Positions 1-9,040 are shown, counted from the first letter of the stretch. The stretch is DNA of 64,000 nt from Streptomyces aureus (GCF_000725495.1 NZ_JNZD01000034.1:65327-129326); one strand, 5' to 3'. Made by a program: numbers and translations. The notes: generated by a model from the sequence alone, not told the origin.

Positions 1-1076
1 TCGGCAAGGGCTGGCCAGGCGACCACTCCGTGGCCGGCGAGATCATCGCCCGTGACGTGGCCGCCCGCATCGGCTTCGACCGCGTCGACGTCGCCGTGCT
101 CGCCACCCTCGTACGCCACCACCTGCTGCTCGTCGACACCGCCACCCGGCGCGACCTGGAGGACCCGGCCACCGTCCGCTCCGTCGCCGAGGCCGTCGGC
201 TCCCAGGGAACCCTGGAACTCCTGCACGCCCTCACCGAGGCGGACGCGCTCGCCACCGGGCCCGCCGCCTGGTCCTCCTGGCGCGGCTCCCTCGTCGCCG
301 ACCTGGTCAAACGCGTCGCCGCCGTCCTTTCCGGGGACGCGCCCGAGGAACCCGAGCCCGCCGCGCCCACCGCCGAGATGGAACGCCTCGCGATCGAGGC
401 GTTCCGCACCGGCGGGCCCGTCCTCGCCCTGCGCGCGCAGACGGAGCCCGTCACCACCGACACCGACACCGAGAACGCGTCCGACACCGACCCGGACGAC
501 CCGGAGCCGCTCGGCGTGGAACTCCTCATCGCCGTCCCCGACCAGCCCGGGGTGCTCCCCTCCGTGGCGGGCGTCCTCGCCATGCACCGGCTCACCGTCC
601 GCACCGCCGAACTGCGCGCCCTGGACCTGCCCCACGGCGTCGAGGGCTCCGTCCTGCTCCTCAACTGGCGCGTCGCCGCCGAGTACGGCTCGCTGCCGCA
701 GGCCGCCCGGCTGCGCGCCGACCTCGTCCGCGCCCTCGACGGCTCCCTCGACATCGCCGCGCGCCTCGCCGAGCGCGACGCGGCCTACCCGCGCCGGCGA
801 GGCGTCGTCGCACCCCCTCCGCGGGTGACCGTCGCGCCCGCCGCGTCCCGCCTGGCCACGGTCATCGAGGTCCGCGCCCACGACGCCCCGGGCCTGCTGC
901 ACCGCATCGGACGGGCCCTGGAGACGGCACGGGTGCGGGTGCGGAGCATGCACGTCTCGACCCTCGGCGCGAACGCCGTCGACGCCTTCTATGTGACGGG
1001 CACGAAGGGCGAACCCCTGCCGGGGGAGGAGGCGGCGTCGGTGGCCCGCGCCCTGGAGGAGGCACTCAGGTCCTGA
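1..1076 (+). CDS. glnD: GlnD, PII-modifying nucleotidyltransferase, C-terminal part (5' end outside window)
   Basis: The reading frame is open from the first bases and ends at TGA 1074-1076, so only the C-terminal part is present. It starts inside the HD domain (GKGWPGDHSVAGE, then VRHHLLL). Two ACT domains follow, near LLIAVPDQPGVLPSVAG and VIEVRAHDAPGLLHRIG, the second ending the protein. GlnD modifies the PII signalling protein (GlnK) according to nitrogen status; in Streptomyces the family is known to adenylylate GlnK. The ACT domains sense glutamine. Its place immediately before ffh matches the amtB-glnK-glnD-ffh order of streptomycetes, although amtB and glnK lie outside the window. Confidence 0.93.
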   Translation, partial: GKGWPGDHSVAGEIIARDVAARIGFDRVDVAVLATLVRHHLLLVDTATRRDLEDPATVRSVAEAVGSQGTLELLHALTEADALATGPAAWSSWRGSLVADLVKRVAAVLSGDAPEEPEPAAPTAEMERLAIEAFRTGGPVLALRAQTEPVTTDTDTENASDTDPDDPEPLGVELLIAVPDQPGVLPSVAGVLAMHRLTVRTAELRALDLPHGVEGSVLLLNWRVAAEYGSLPQAARLRADLVRALDGSLDIAARLAERDAAYPRRRGVVAPPPRVTVAPAASRLATVIEVRAHDAPGLLHRIGRALETARVRVRSMHVSTLGANAVDAFYVTGTKGEPLPGEEAASVARALEEALRS

Positions 1077-1081
1077 CCACG

Positions 1082-1151
1082 GCCCGCCACCAGCCGCCCG
1101 CCACCAGCCGCCCGCCACCAGCCGCCCGCCACCAGCCGCCCGCCGTCAGCT
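1082..1151. repeat. 14-bp tandem repeat downstream of glnD
   Basis: Four perfect tandem copies of GCCCGCCACCAGCC (1082-1137) are followed by a degenerate fifth copy. The array begins five bases after the glnD stop codon and lies outside any convincing gene. It is probably a replication-slippage tract and may vary in copy number between strains. No function is visible. Confidence 0.85.
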
Positions 1152-1415
1152 GCCTGCCGTCCTTCGCCCGCCGCCCGCCCCCTCTGCCCTGGCGTCCCTC
1201 GGCCCCACACCCGGCGCACACCGGATGTGATCTCGGTAACCCCGAGGGCCGTGCGGTCTCCGGAGGGCCCTCCGGGAGGCGCCACGGACCCGTTCCCCGT
1301 CGTCGAGGGCCTGTCCACGCGCACCGAATGCGGTGTGCGGGGACGAATCGCTTGCGGGGCCGGATACCCTGGAGGGCAGCCCGAAACGACCCCGACTCCG
1401 AGGACCGAAGCCACC

Positions 1416-2969
1416 GTGTTCGATACCCTCTCCGACCGCCTCAGCGCGACGTTCAAAAACCTCCGCGGCAAGGGGCGCCTCAGTGAGGCGGACATCGACG
1501 CCACGGCCCGCGAAATCCGCATCGCGCTCCTCGAAGCCGACGTCGCCCTGCCGGTCGTCCGCACGTTCATCAAGAACGTCAAGGAGCGGGCGATGGGGAG
1601 CGAGGTCTCCCGGGCCCTCAACCCCGCCCAGCAGGTCCTGAAGATCGTCAACGACGAGCTCGTCACGATCCTCGGCGGCGAGACCCGCCGGCTGCGGTTC
1701 GCCAAGAACCCGCCCACCGTGATCATGCTCGCGGGCCTCCAGGGCGCGGGCAAGACCACGCTCGCCGGAAAGCTCGCCAAGTGGCTCAAGGACCAGGGTC
1801 ACTCCCCGATCCTCGTCGCCGCCGACCTCCAGCGCCCCAACGCGGTGAACCAGCTCAGCGTCGTCGCCGAGCGCGCGGGCGTCGCCGTCTACGCCCCCGA
1901 GCCGGGCAACGGCGTGGGCGACCCGGTCAAGGTCGCCCAGGACTCCATCGAGTTCGCCAAGGCCAAGGTCCACGACATCGTGATCGTGGACACCGCCGGC
2001 CGCCTCGGCATCGACCAGGAGCTGATGCAGCAGGCCGCGGACATCCGCGACGCCGTCAGCCCGGACGAGATCCTCTTCGTCGTCGACGCGATGATCGGCC
2101 AGGACGCCGTCAACACGGCGGAGGCCTTCCGCGACGGCGTCGGCTTCGACGGCGTGGTGCTCTCCAAGCTCGACGGTGACGCCCGCGGTGGTGCCGCCCT
2201 GTCGATCCGGCAGATCACCGGCAAGCCGATCATGTTCGCCTCGAACGGCGAGAAGCTCGACGATTTCGACGCCTTCCACCCGGACCGGATGGCTTCCCGC
2301 ATCCTCGACATGGGTGACCTCCTCACCCTGATCGAGCAGGCGGAGAAGACGTTCAGCCAGGAAGAGGCCGAGAAGATGGCCTCCAAGCTGGCGTCCAAGA
2401 AGGGCCAGGACTTCACCCTGGACGACTTCCTGGCCCAGATGGAGCAGGTCCGGAAGATGGGCAGCATCAGCAAGCTGCTCGGCATGCTCCCGGGCATGGG
2501 CCAGATCAAGGACCAGATCAACAACCTGGACGAGCGGGACGTCGACCGCGTCGGCGCGATCATCAAGTCGATGACCCCGGGCGAGCGCCAGGACCCGACG
2601 ATCATCAACGGTTCGCGCCGCGCCCGTATCGCCAAGGGTTCCGGCGTCGAGGTCAGCGCGGTCAAGGGCCTGGTCGAGCGCTTCTTCGAGGCCCGCAAGA
2701 TGATGTCCCGCATGGCCCAGGGCGGCGGGATGCCGGGCATGCCGGGGATGCCGGGCATGGGCGGCGGCCCCGGCCGCACCAAGAAGAAGCCGAAGCAGGC
2801 CAAGGGCAAGCAGCGTTCCGGAAACCCGATGAAGCGCAGGCAGCAGGAGGAAGAGGAGGCCGCGCGCCGCGAGGCGGGCGCGCAGGGCGGCAACGCCTTC
2901 GGCCTCCCGCAGCAGAACGCGCAGGACGACTTCGAGCTGCCGGACGAGTTCAAGAAGTTCATGGGCTGA
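1416..2969 (+). CDS. ffh: Signal recognition particle protein Ffh
   Basis: 517-aa SRP GTPase, which binds signal peptides emerging from the ribosome together with 4.5S RNA and delivers nascent membrane and secreted proteins to FtsY. The N-domain starts MFDTLSDRLSATFKNL. The G-domain P-loop is GAGKTT (residues 110-115), followed by DTAGRLGID and the TKLD-equivalent SKLDGD. The methionine-rich M domain contains GMLPGMGQIKDQ and SRRARIAKGSG. A basic Gly/Met/Lys tail (GMPGMPGMGGGPGRTKKKPKQ) and a Gln/Glu-rich end follow, as in other actinobacterial Ffh. The GTG at 1416 is chosen because it gives the canonical N-terminus; GAGG lies about 12 bases upstream. The open frame extends further up but that part is not Ffh-like. 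Confidence 0.97.
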   Translation: MFDTLSDRLSATFKNLRGKGRLSEADIDATAREIRIALLEADVALPVVRTFIKNVKERAMGSEVSRALNPAQQVLKIVNDELVTILGGETRRLRFAKNPPTVIMLAGLQGAGKTTLAGKLAKWLKDQGHSPILVAADLQRPNAVNQLSVVAERAGVAVYAPEPGNGVGDPVKVAQDSIEFAKAKVHDIVIVDTAGRLGIDQELMQQAADIRDAVSPDEILFVVDAMIGQDAVNTAEAFRDGVGFDGVVLSKLDGDARGGAALSIRQITGKPIMFASNGEKLDDFDAFHPDRMASRILDMGDLLTLIEQAEKTFSQEEAEKMASKLASKKGQDFTLDDFLAQMEQVRKMGSISKLLGMLPGMGQIKDQINNLDERDVDRVGAIIKSMTPGERQDPTIINGSRRARIAKGSGVEVSAVKGLVERFFEARKMMSRMAQGGGMPGMPGMPGMGGGPGRTKKKPKQAKGKQRSGNPMKRRQQEEEEAARREAGAQGGNAFGLPQQNAQDDFELPDEFKKFMG

Positions 2970-3016
2970 CGCCCGGGAGCGGCCTCCCGTCCCGTACGGG
3001 AGCGCCGTCGTGACGC

Positions 3017-3057
3017 CCGCTGGGGGCGCCCCTCATCGCGAGGGGCGCCCCCAGCGG
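3017..3057 (+). terminator. Strong hairpin after ffh
   Basis: A perfect 17-bp GC-rich stem (3017-3033 with 3041-3057) closes a 7-base loop about 48 bases after the ffh stop. There is no T-run, which is usual for Streptomyces terminators. Confidence 0.85.
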
Positions 3058-3103
3058 CGTGACCGCGGGTGCCGCTGTCCGCCATGTGTCGTAACGTCCC
3101 TTT

Positions 3104-5038
3104 ATGAGCAATCCCGTGCCGCCCCGCAAGGCACCGGACCAGCCCTGGCGCACCGAGGGCACCCCGCCCGAGCCGTCGCCGCCCTCGGGCGGCCGGCGGA
3201 AGCTGCCCGGCGGCTGGTGGAGCCTGGCCCTGGCCGCGCTCATCGTGTTCCTGATCGCCAACCTGGTGCTGTCGTTCTACAACCAGGGCAACGAGCCGAC
3301 GATCTCGTACACGGAGTTCAGCCGGCAGGTCGACGACGGCAACGTCACCAAGATCTACGCCAAGGGCGACGCGATCCAGGGACAGCTCAAGAACTCCCAG
3401 GAGAAACCCGACGGCGACGGGAAGTACACCAAGTTCAAGACCCAGCGCCCGGTCTTCGCGGACGACAAGCTCTGGGACAACCTCCAGAAGCACGACGTCA
3501 CGGTGACCGCCTCGCCGGTGGTCCAGGAACGCAGCTTCCTGTTCAACCTGCTGATCTCGCTCGCCCCGATGATCCTGCTGGTCGTCCTGTGGATCTTCAT
3601 CGCCCGGCGGATGGGCTCCGGCATGGGCGGCGCGGGCGGCATGCTCGGCCGCAAGACGCCCCCGAAGCCGGTCGAACTCGTGCCCGGAGGCAAGCGCACC
3701 ACGTTCGCGGACGTGGCCGGTATCGACGAGGTGGCCGGCGAGGTCGACGACGTCGTGGACTTCCTCAAGAACCCCGACGCGTACCGCAGGATGGGCGCGA
3801 AGATGCCCCGCGGCGTGCTGCTCGCGGGCCCGCCCGGCACCGGAAAGACCCTGCTCGCCCGGGCGGTCGCGGGCGAGGCGGGCGTCCCGTTCTTCTCGGC
3901 ATCCGCCTCCGAGTTCATCGAGATGATCGTGGGCGTCGGCGCCTCGCGCGTGCGCGAACTGTTCGCCGAGGCCCGCAAGGTGGCCCCGTCGATCATCTTC
4001 ATCGACGAGATCGACACCATCGGACGGTCACGCTCGGGCGGCTCCGCGATGGGCGGCCACGACGAGCGCGAGCAGACGCTCAACCAGATCCTCACGGAGA
4101 TGGACGGCTTCTCCGGCTCGGAGGGCGTCATCGTCATCGCCGCCACGAACCGCGCCGACATCCTGGACCCCGCCCTGACGCGGCCCGGCCGCTTCGACCG
4201 GGTCGTCAACGTCTCGCCCCCCGACCGCGGCGGCCGCGAGGCGATCCTGGAGATCCACACCCGCGAGATCCCGCTCGCCCCCGACGTGGACCTGACCCAG
4301 GTGGCCCGGACGACCCCGGGCATGACGGGCGCAGACCTCGCCAACCTCGCCAACGAGGCCGCCCTCCTCGCCGTCAAGCGCAAGCAGTCCACGGTGACCC
4401 AGGGCGACCTCTCCGAAGCCCTGGAAAAGGTCCAGCTCGGCGCCGAACGCTCCCTGGTCATGCCCTACGAGGAGCGCCGCCGCACCGCGTACCACGAGAG
4501 CGGCCATGCGCTCCTGGGCATGCTGCGCCCCGGGGCCGACCCCGTCCGCAAGATCACCATCGTGCCGCGCGGCCGGGCCCTCGGCGTCACCCTCTCGACG
4601 CCGGACGCGGACCGGTACGCGTACACCGAGGCGTATCTGCGCGGCCGGATCATCGGCGCCCTCGGCGGCATGGCCGCCGAGCACGTCGTCTACGACGTCA
4701 TCACCACGGGCTCGGAGAACGACCTGGAACAGGTCACGAACCTCGCCCGCGGCATGGTCGCCCGCTGGGGCATGAGCGAGCGCGTAGGCAGGCTGTCCGC
4801 CCTGCCCAACGACGCCCAGCAGGCCTACGGCCTGGCGGCGGCCCCCGCGACCCTCGACTCGATCGACCACGAGATGCGCCGCATCGTCGACGAGTGCTAC
4901 GAGGAGGCCTGCCAGAAACTCCGGGACCACCGGGACCAGCTCGACGCGCTGGCCGAGGCGCTCCTGGCGAACGAAACGCTGGAGGAGGCCGAGGCCTACC
5001 GAATCGCCGGCGTACCCCGAACCACCAAGGAACTCTGA
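3104..5038 (+). CDS. ftsH: FtsH-family membrane AAA+ zinc protease
   Basis: 644-aa membrane-anchored ATP-dependent metalloprotease that degrades misfolded or regulated proteins. Layout: Pro-rich cytoplasmic N-terminus (1-35), TM1 (about 38-58), extracytoplasmic FtsH_ext domain, TM2 (about 145-167), AAA+ module with Walker A GPPGTGKT (242-249), Walker B IIFIDEID (297-304) and second region of homology TRPGRFDR, then the M41 peptidase with HESGH (464-468) and the third zinc ligand in SENDLEQ (Asp about 540). All catalytic residues are present. It starts at ATG 3104, 46 bases after the ffh terminator, so it probably has its own promoter. Streptomycetes usually carry another FtsH elsewhere, so this may be the paralogue rather than the main housekeeping copy. 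Confidence 0.92.
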   Translation: MSNPVPPRKAPDQPWRTEGTPPEPSPPSGGRRKLPGGWWSLALAALIVFLIANLVLSFYNQGNEPTISYTEFSRQVDDGNVTKIYAKGDAIQGQLKNSQEKPDGDGKYTKFKTQRPVFADDKLWDNLQKHDVTVTASPVVQERSFLFNLLISLAPMILLVVLWIFIARRMGSGMGGAGGMLGRKTPPKPVELVPGGKRTTFADVAGIDEVAGEVDDVVDFLKNPDAYRRMGAKMPRGVLLAGPPGTGKTLLARAVAGEAGVPFFSASASEFIEMIVGVGASRVRELFAEARKVAPSIIFIDEIDTIGRSRSGGSAMGGHDEREQTLNQILTEMDGFSGSEGVIVIAATNRADILDPALTRPGRFDRVVNVSPPDRGGREAILEIHTREIPLAPDVDLTQVARTTPGMTGADLANLANEAALLAVKRKQSTVTQGDLSEALEKVQLGAERSLVMPYEERRRTAYHESGHALLGMLRPGADPVRKITIVPRGRALGVTLSTPDADRYAYTEAYLRGRIIGALGGMAAEHVVYDVITTGSENDLEQVTNLARGMVARWGMSERVGRLSALPNDAQQAYGLAAAPATLDSIDHEMRRIVDECYEEACQKLRDHRDQLDALAEALLANETLEEAEAYRIAGVPRTTKEL

Positions 5039-5090
5039 CCCCGCCACCCGAACCGCCGCCCCCAACCCACCAACGCCACAGCCGGGACCG

Positions 5091-5219
5091 GGGCTACCAC
5101 GGCACTCCCGCAGCCGCGACGCGGACGCGGCGGTAGTGGGCTACCACGACACTCCCGCAGCCAGGACCCGGCGGTAGTGGGCTACCACGACACTCCCGCA
5201 GCCGGGATCCGGCGTGAGG
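5091..5219. repeat. Three imperfect 41-47-bp direct repeats
   Basis: Units start GGGCTACCACGRCACTCCCG at 5091, 5138 and 5179. The first is 47 bp and the others 41 bp. Each unit junction contains GGTAG-TGGG-CTACC, which can form a small hairpin. The array lies between the convergent ftsH-like and methyltransferase genes, and the methyltransferase frame runs into it. Confidence 0.8.
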
Positions 5220-6175
5220 GGCCGTGCCGGTACATCGATGCCCGTCGCCACTAACGTCCACATCTCCGTCCGACGGCGACGGGCTGATGCACCGGCACGG
5301 CCCCGACGGGCAATGAGATACCGGAAAACGTTCGGCATCCACACGGTCCCGTCCCGCCGCAGATGGGGATGCAGCGCCTCGGCCACCTCCTTGTCGACCT
5401 GTGCCTGGTCGGTGGCGGCGATCGCGGCGTCGAAGAGCCCCGTGGAGAGCAGCCCACGCACGGCGCTGTCCACATCCGCGTACCCGAACGGGCAAGCCAC
5501 CCGCCCCGAGCCGTCCGGCCGCAGCCCGGCCCGCTCGGCGACCTCCTCCAGGTCGTCACGGCAGGCCGCACGCCAGCAGGCCGCACCACGCAGCGGATCC
5601 GCCAGCTTGGTGGCCACCCGCAGCACGGCCGAGGTGGCGCACCGCTCAGGCGGCCCCCAGCCGACCAGCACGACGGCCGCTCCCCGCCGGGCGAGCGGAG
5701 CCGCCTCGCCCAGCAGCGTGACGAGCCCCGCGGAGTCCCCGGCGACACAGCCGATCGGCTCGAACGCGGTCACCAGGTCGTACGCCGGGACCCCCTGGTC
5801 CACCGTGTCCCGCGGGGACCCGGCGACGATCCGAGCCCGGTCCCCAGGACTCGCGCCCGGTTCCCCGGCACCCGCACCCGGTCCCCCGGACAGCAGACGT
5901 TCCCGCGCGAGAGCCAGCCGTTCGGGTGACGAGGAGTCGACACCCGTGACCGCGGCGCCGCGGGAGGCCGCCATCAGCAGGGCGAGCCCCGACCCGCAGC
6001 CGAGCCCGAGCAGCCTGGTCCCGCCGCCCACTTCGAGCCGGTCGAAGACGGCCTCGTAGAGCGGGACCAGCATCCGCTCCTGGATCTCGGCCCAGTCACG
6101 CGCGCGTGCACCCCCGTCCGAGCGGGGCGAAGGACCCGCATGAGGAAGGTGCTGCCGCACGAGCGTAGGTGTCAT
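5141..6175 (-). CDS. Class I SAM-dependent methyltransferase
   Basis: 344-aa protein with a class I methyltransferase fold. The SAM-binding motif I is LLGLGCGSGLALLMA, followed by the acidic residue in GVDSSSPERLALARERL (motif II). Later segments (VTAFEPIGCV, a helical insertion rich in Arg/Ala) do not reveal the substrate. The last 30 or so residues are encoded by the repeat tract at 5091-5219 and are Arg-rich and unlikely to be folded, so the original stop has probably been lost or displaced by repeat expansion. The gene is transcribed towards ftsH and away from proS. The ATG at 6173-6175 has no clear ribosome-binding site, so the true start may differ. Confidence 0.75.
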   Translation of the reverse strand: MTPTLVRQHLPHAGPSPRSDGGARARDWAEIQERMLVPLYEAVFDRLEVGGGTRLLGLGCGSGLALLMAASRGAAVTGVDSSSPERLALARERLLSGGPGAGAGEPGASPGDRARIVAGSPRDTVDQGVPAYDLVTAFEPIGCVAGDSAGLVTLLGEAAPLARRGAAVVLVGWGPPERCATSAVLRVATKLADPLRGAACWRAACRDDLEEVAERAGLRPDGSGRVACPFGYADVDSAVRGLLSTGLFDAAIAATDQAQVDKEVAEALHPHLRRDGTVWMPNVFRYLIARRGRAGASARRRRTEMWTLVATGIDVPARPLTPDPGCGSVVVAHYRRVLAAGVSW

Positions 6176-6374
6176 CGAAAGTGCCCCAATCCGCCGAGAG
6201 TTGCCGCCGGGCCCCTTGTCCCCGCCCCCGCGCGTGAGGCCCGCTCTCCCCCCGTATGTCAGGTAACTCCGCGCTCGACGTGCCGTCCAGGGGTTGCGGG
6301 GGCCTGTTTGTACCCAGGGAGCGAAAGGCCCAAGAATTCACATACCGGCAACGTGGGCCCGTAGCATCGCCCGC

Positions 6375-7790
6375 ATGGCAAAGGCACCCGTTCTCACGCC
6401 CCGGTCGGACGACTTCCCGCGCTGGTACCAGGACTTGATCAACAAGGCCGAGCTCGCCGACAACGGACCGGTGCGCGGCACGATGGTCATCCGGCCGTAC
6501 GGGTACGGGCTGTGGGAGCGGATGCAGCAGGAGCTGGACGCCCGCATCAAGGAGGCGGGCGCGCGGAACGCGTACTTCCCGCTGTTCATCCCGCAGTCGT
6601 ACCTCACGCGGGAGGCCGAGCACGTGGAGGGCTTCGCCCCGGAGCTCGCGGTCGTGACGCACGGCGGCGGCAAGGAGCTGGAGGAGCCCGTCGTCGTCCG
6701 CCCCACCTCCGAGACGATCGTCAACGAGTACTTCTCCAAGTGGGTGCAGAGCTACCGCGACCTGCCGCTGTTGATCAACCAGTGGGCGAACGTGGTCCGT
6801 TGGGAGATGCGCCCGCGGGTCTTCCTGAGGACGACCGAATTCCTCTGGCAGGAGGGCCACACCGCGCACGCCACCTACGAGGACGCCCGGGACTACGCGG
6901 CGCACATCCACAAGGAGGTGTACGCCGACTTCATGGTGAACGTCCTCGGCATCGATGTCGTCCTTGGCCGGAAGACGGCGAGCGAGCGGTTCGCGGGAGC
7001 CGTCAACACCCTGACCCTCGAAGGGATGATGGGCGACGGCAAGGCGCTCCAGATGGGCACCAGCCACGAGCTCGGGCAGAACTTCGCGAGGGCGTTCAAC
7101 ACCCGGTACCTGTCGAGGGACGGACAGCAGGAGCTCGTCTGGCAGACCTCCTGGGGCGCCTCGACCCGCATGGTGGGTGGCCTGATCATGTCGCACGGCG
7201 ATGACAGCGGGTTGCGGGTGCCGCCCCGGCTCGCCCCCGTACAGGCCGTCGTCCTCGCGATCAAGGGGGACGAGGCGGTTCTGGCCAAGGTCCGCGAGAT
7301 CGGCGACCGGCTGACGGCGGCGGGCGTGCGGGTCGAGGTCGACGACCGCACGGACACCCCGTTCGGGCGCCGCGCCGTCGACTGGGAGCTCAAGGGCGTC
7401 CCCGTACGCGTCGAGGTCGGCCCCCGTGACCTGGAGAACGGCACCGCGATGCTGGTCCGCCGCATCCCCGGCGGCAAGGAGCCGGTGGGCCTCGACGCGC
7501 TGGCGGCGCTGCTGCCCGCGATCCTGGAGGAGGACCAGGCGCTGCTCCTGGCGCAGTCCCGCGAGCGCCGGGTGTCCCGTACGTCCGACGTGTCGACGGT
7601 CGGGGCGGCCGTGGAGGCGGCGCTGGCCGGCGGCTGGGCCCGCATCCCCTGGGCCGACCTCGGCGAAGAGGGCGAGGCCAGGCTCGCCGAGCACGCGGTG
7701 ACCGTACGCTGTCTGCTCGCCGAGGACGGGTCGGTGCCCGACGCCGACGACGCACCCGGTAACGTCGCCGTCGTCGCCCGCGCCTACTGA
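6375..7790 (+). CDS. proS: Prolyl-tRNA synthetase, short archaeal/eukaryotic-like type
   Basis: 471-aa class II synthetase that charges tRNA-Pro with proline. Visible motifs are GTMVIRPYGYGLWERMQ, the proline-binding and motif 2 region (RPTSETIVNEYFSKWVQSYR, NVVRWEMRPRVFLRTTEFLW) and motif 3 near LGQNFARAFNTRYL. An anticodon-binding HGTP domain follows (APVQAVVLAIKGDEAVL). The length, the lack of the bacterial editing insertion and the TEFLWQEGHTAHA motif fit the archaeal/eukaryotic ProRS type rather than the roughly 570-aa bacterial type streptomycetes normally carry, so this is probably a second ProRS. ATG 6375 gives the usual MAKAPVLTPRSDDF start. A second ProRS can provide resistance to ProRS inhibitors, but nothing nearby indicates biosynthesis of one. 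Confidence 0.92.
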   Translation: MAKAPVLTPRSDDFPRWYQDLINKAELADNGPVRGTMVIRPYGYGLWERMQQELDARIKEAGARNAYFPLFIPQSYLTREAEHVEGFAPELAVVTHGGGKELEEPVVVRPTSETIVNEYFSKWVQSYRDLPLLINQWANVVRWEMRPRVFLRTTEFLWQEGHTAHATYEDARDYAAHIHKEVYADFMVNVLGIDVVLGRKTASERFAGAVNTLTLEGMMGDGKALQMGTSHELGQNFARAFNTRYLSRDGQQELVWQTSWGASTRMVGGLIMSHGDDSGLRVPPRLAPVQAVVLAIKGDEAVLAKVREIGDRLTAAGVRVEVDDRTDTPFGRRAVDWELKGVPVRVEVGPRDLENGTAMLVRRIPGGKEPVGLDALAALLPAILEEDQALLLAQSRERRVSRTSDVSTVGAAVEAALAGGWARIPWADLGEEGEARLAEHAVTVRCLLAEDGSVPDADDAPGNVAVVARAY

Positions 7791-8041
7791 GGGCGGTCGC
7801 AGGGCGGCCGAAACACCCCTTGCGCATCCGCCGGCCACAGGGGTCCCGGCGTGCGGAGACCGTCTACGCGCGGGGGCGTACGTGTGCCTACGTACCGCCT
7901 TGGTACGAGCTGTGCGGCTTCTCCGCAGATCAGCGCACCCGCCCTCGTCGCGACGCATCAGTGACAACTGACGGGTACGTGCAAATTATTTGGGATGCCC
8001 CGTAATAGGAACACCGAGGCACTCCCGCTCGTTGTCATTAC

Positions 8042-8638
8042 GTGAGCACGACACCACCTGTTCTCGCCGCAGAGCTGGCAGGGGCGTGGGCCGACATTCA
8101 GCGGCACCACCCCGAACTGCCCGATCTTGCCGCGCCAGAGTCCCTGATCGGAGAATCGTCGTCCGCCTGCGGGCACGAACTCTCCTTCGAGCGACTGCTT
8201 CACGAAGCAGTCCATGGCATCGCCGCCGCCCGGGGGGTCCGCGACACCTCGCGCGCCGGCCGGTACCACAACCGCAGATTCCTGGCGATCGCCGAGGAAC
8301 TGGGCCTCGACCACCCCGAGGAGCCGCATCCCAGCAGCGGCTTCTCGCTGGTCACGCTCAATCCCGAGGCGAAGCGCCGCTACCGCCCGACCATCGAGCG
8401 GCTCCAGCGCGCGCTGAAGGCCCACACGGCCGCCACGTCCGCGGACACCGCCCGTTCGTTCCGCGGCCCGGCCGCACGTCACGGCTCCTCCGGGGGAGGT
8501 GTCCGCGTCAAGGCCGTCTGCGACTGCGGGCGCAACGTGCGCGTGGTGCCGTCCGTGCTCGCGCAGGCGCCGATCGTGTGCGGAGGGTGCGGCAAGCCCT
8601 TCCGCATTCCGGAGGTGGTCGGGGCAGCCGCCGGCTGA
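8042..8638 (+). CDS. SprT-like zinc metalloprotein with C-terminal zinc ribbon
   Basis: 198-aa protein with a metallopeptidase-like HExxH motif (HEAVHGIA, near residue 58) followed by HNRRFLAIAEELGL, where a downstream His can complete a zinc site, as in the SprT/zincin group. A four-cysteine ribbon follows near the C-terminus (CDCGRNVR ... CGGCGKPFRIP). The family relation is inferred from the motif order; the substrate is unknown. The GTG start at 8042 has no Shine-Dalgarno sequence, so the transcript may be leaderless. Two hairpins follow before rpsP. Confidence 0.7.
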   Translation: MSTTPPVLAAELAGAWADIQRHHPELPDLAAPESLIGESSSACGHELSFERLLHEAVHGIAAARGVRDTSRAGRYHNRRFLAIAEELGLDHPEEPHPSSGFSLVTLNPEAKRRYRPTIERLQRALKAHTAATSADTARSFRGPAARHGSSGGGVRVKAVCDCGRNVRVVPSVLAQAPIVCGGCGKPFRIPEVVGAAAG

Positions 8639-8704
8639 GGCGCGTACTCCACCGGCGTCTCGTGGGTGCCGGAGCAGTCGCGCGGCCCGTGAGCAGTCGT
8701 GCCT

Positions 8705-8731
8705 CCCCCATCCGCCCCGGGCGGGTGGGGG
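8705..8731. terminator. GC-rich near-palindromic hairpin
   Basis: The two 13-base arms (8705-8717 and 8719-8731) pair with one G-T wobble. The outer bases GTGCCTCC at 8699 and GGAGGCAC at 8738 can pair as well, bulging AATTCA. It lies 66 bases after the SprT-like gene and is a plausible terminator. Confidence 0.7.
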
Positions 8732-8801
8732 AATTCAGGAGGCACGAGTGCGCGCGGGCGACACCTCTCCGTCGCCTCGGCGGCCGGTCCACGCCCTCAC
8801 C

Positions 8802-8841
8802 TGCCCGATGGGCACCCGGAACGCCGGGTGCCCATCAGGCA
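8802..8841. terminator. Second hairpin upstream of rpsP
   Basis: A perfect 13-bp stem (GATGGGCACCCGG, 8807-8819, with 8824-8836) has a 4-base AACG loop, and four more pairs can form outside a mismatch. The stretch 8842-9040 that follows contains no gene and must hold the rpsP promoter; a possible -10 element is near TGGCAGAAT at 8897-8905. Confidence 0.7.
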
Positions 8842-9040
8842 TGCGCGCTTCCGGGAACCGCTCCGGCATCCCCCGGTCGGGGCGGACCGGCGGATGTGGC
8901 AGAATGGCTAGCTGTACTCGACAGCCGCATAGGACCCCTCTCTCCTCCGGCTGACGCGTCCATCGGGCACTCGGGTACCGCAACCCCACGCGGCCATCTC
9001 TGCGTGCCCAACCACGTCAAGACCAGGAGACACCACTTCC

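Noticed and set aside
1082..1151. Possible CRISPR-like array
   Set aside because: The units are directly adjacent without spacers, so it is a simple tandem repeat. No CRISPR array or cas gene was seen anywhere in the window.
1889..3493. Long minus-strand open frame (534 codons) across ffh and ftsH
   Set aside because: It is antisense to two well-supported genes and its composition is that of the complementary strand; no domain is recognised.
3010..5136. 708-codon plus-strand frame over ftsH
   Set aside because: Arg/Pro/Gly-rich out-of-frame shadow of the FtsH-family gene, which has all catalytic motifs in the other frame.
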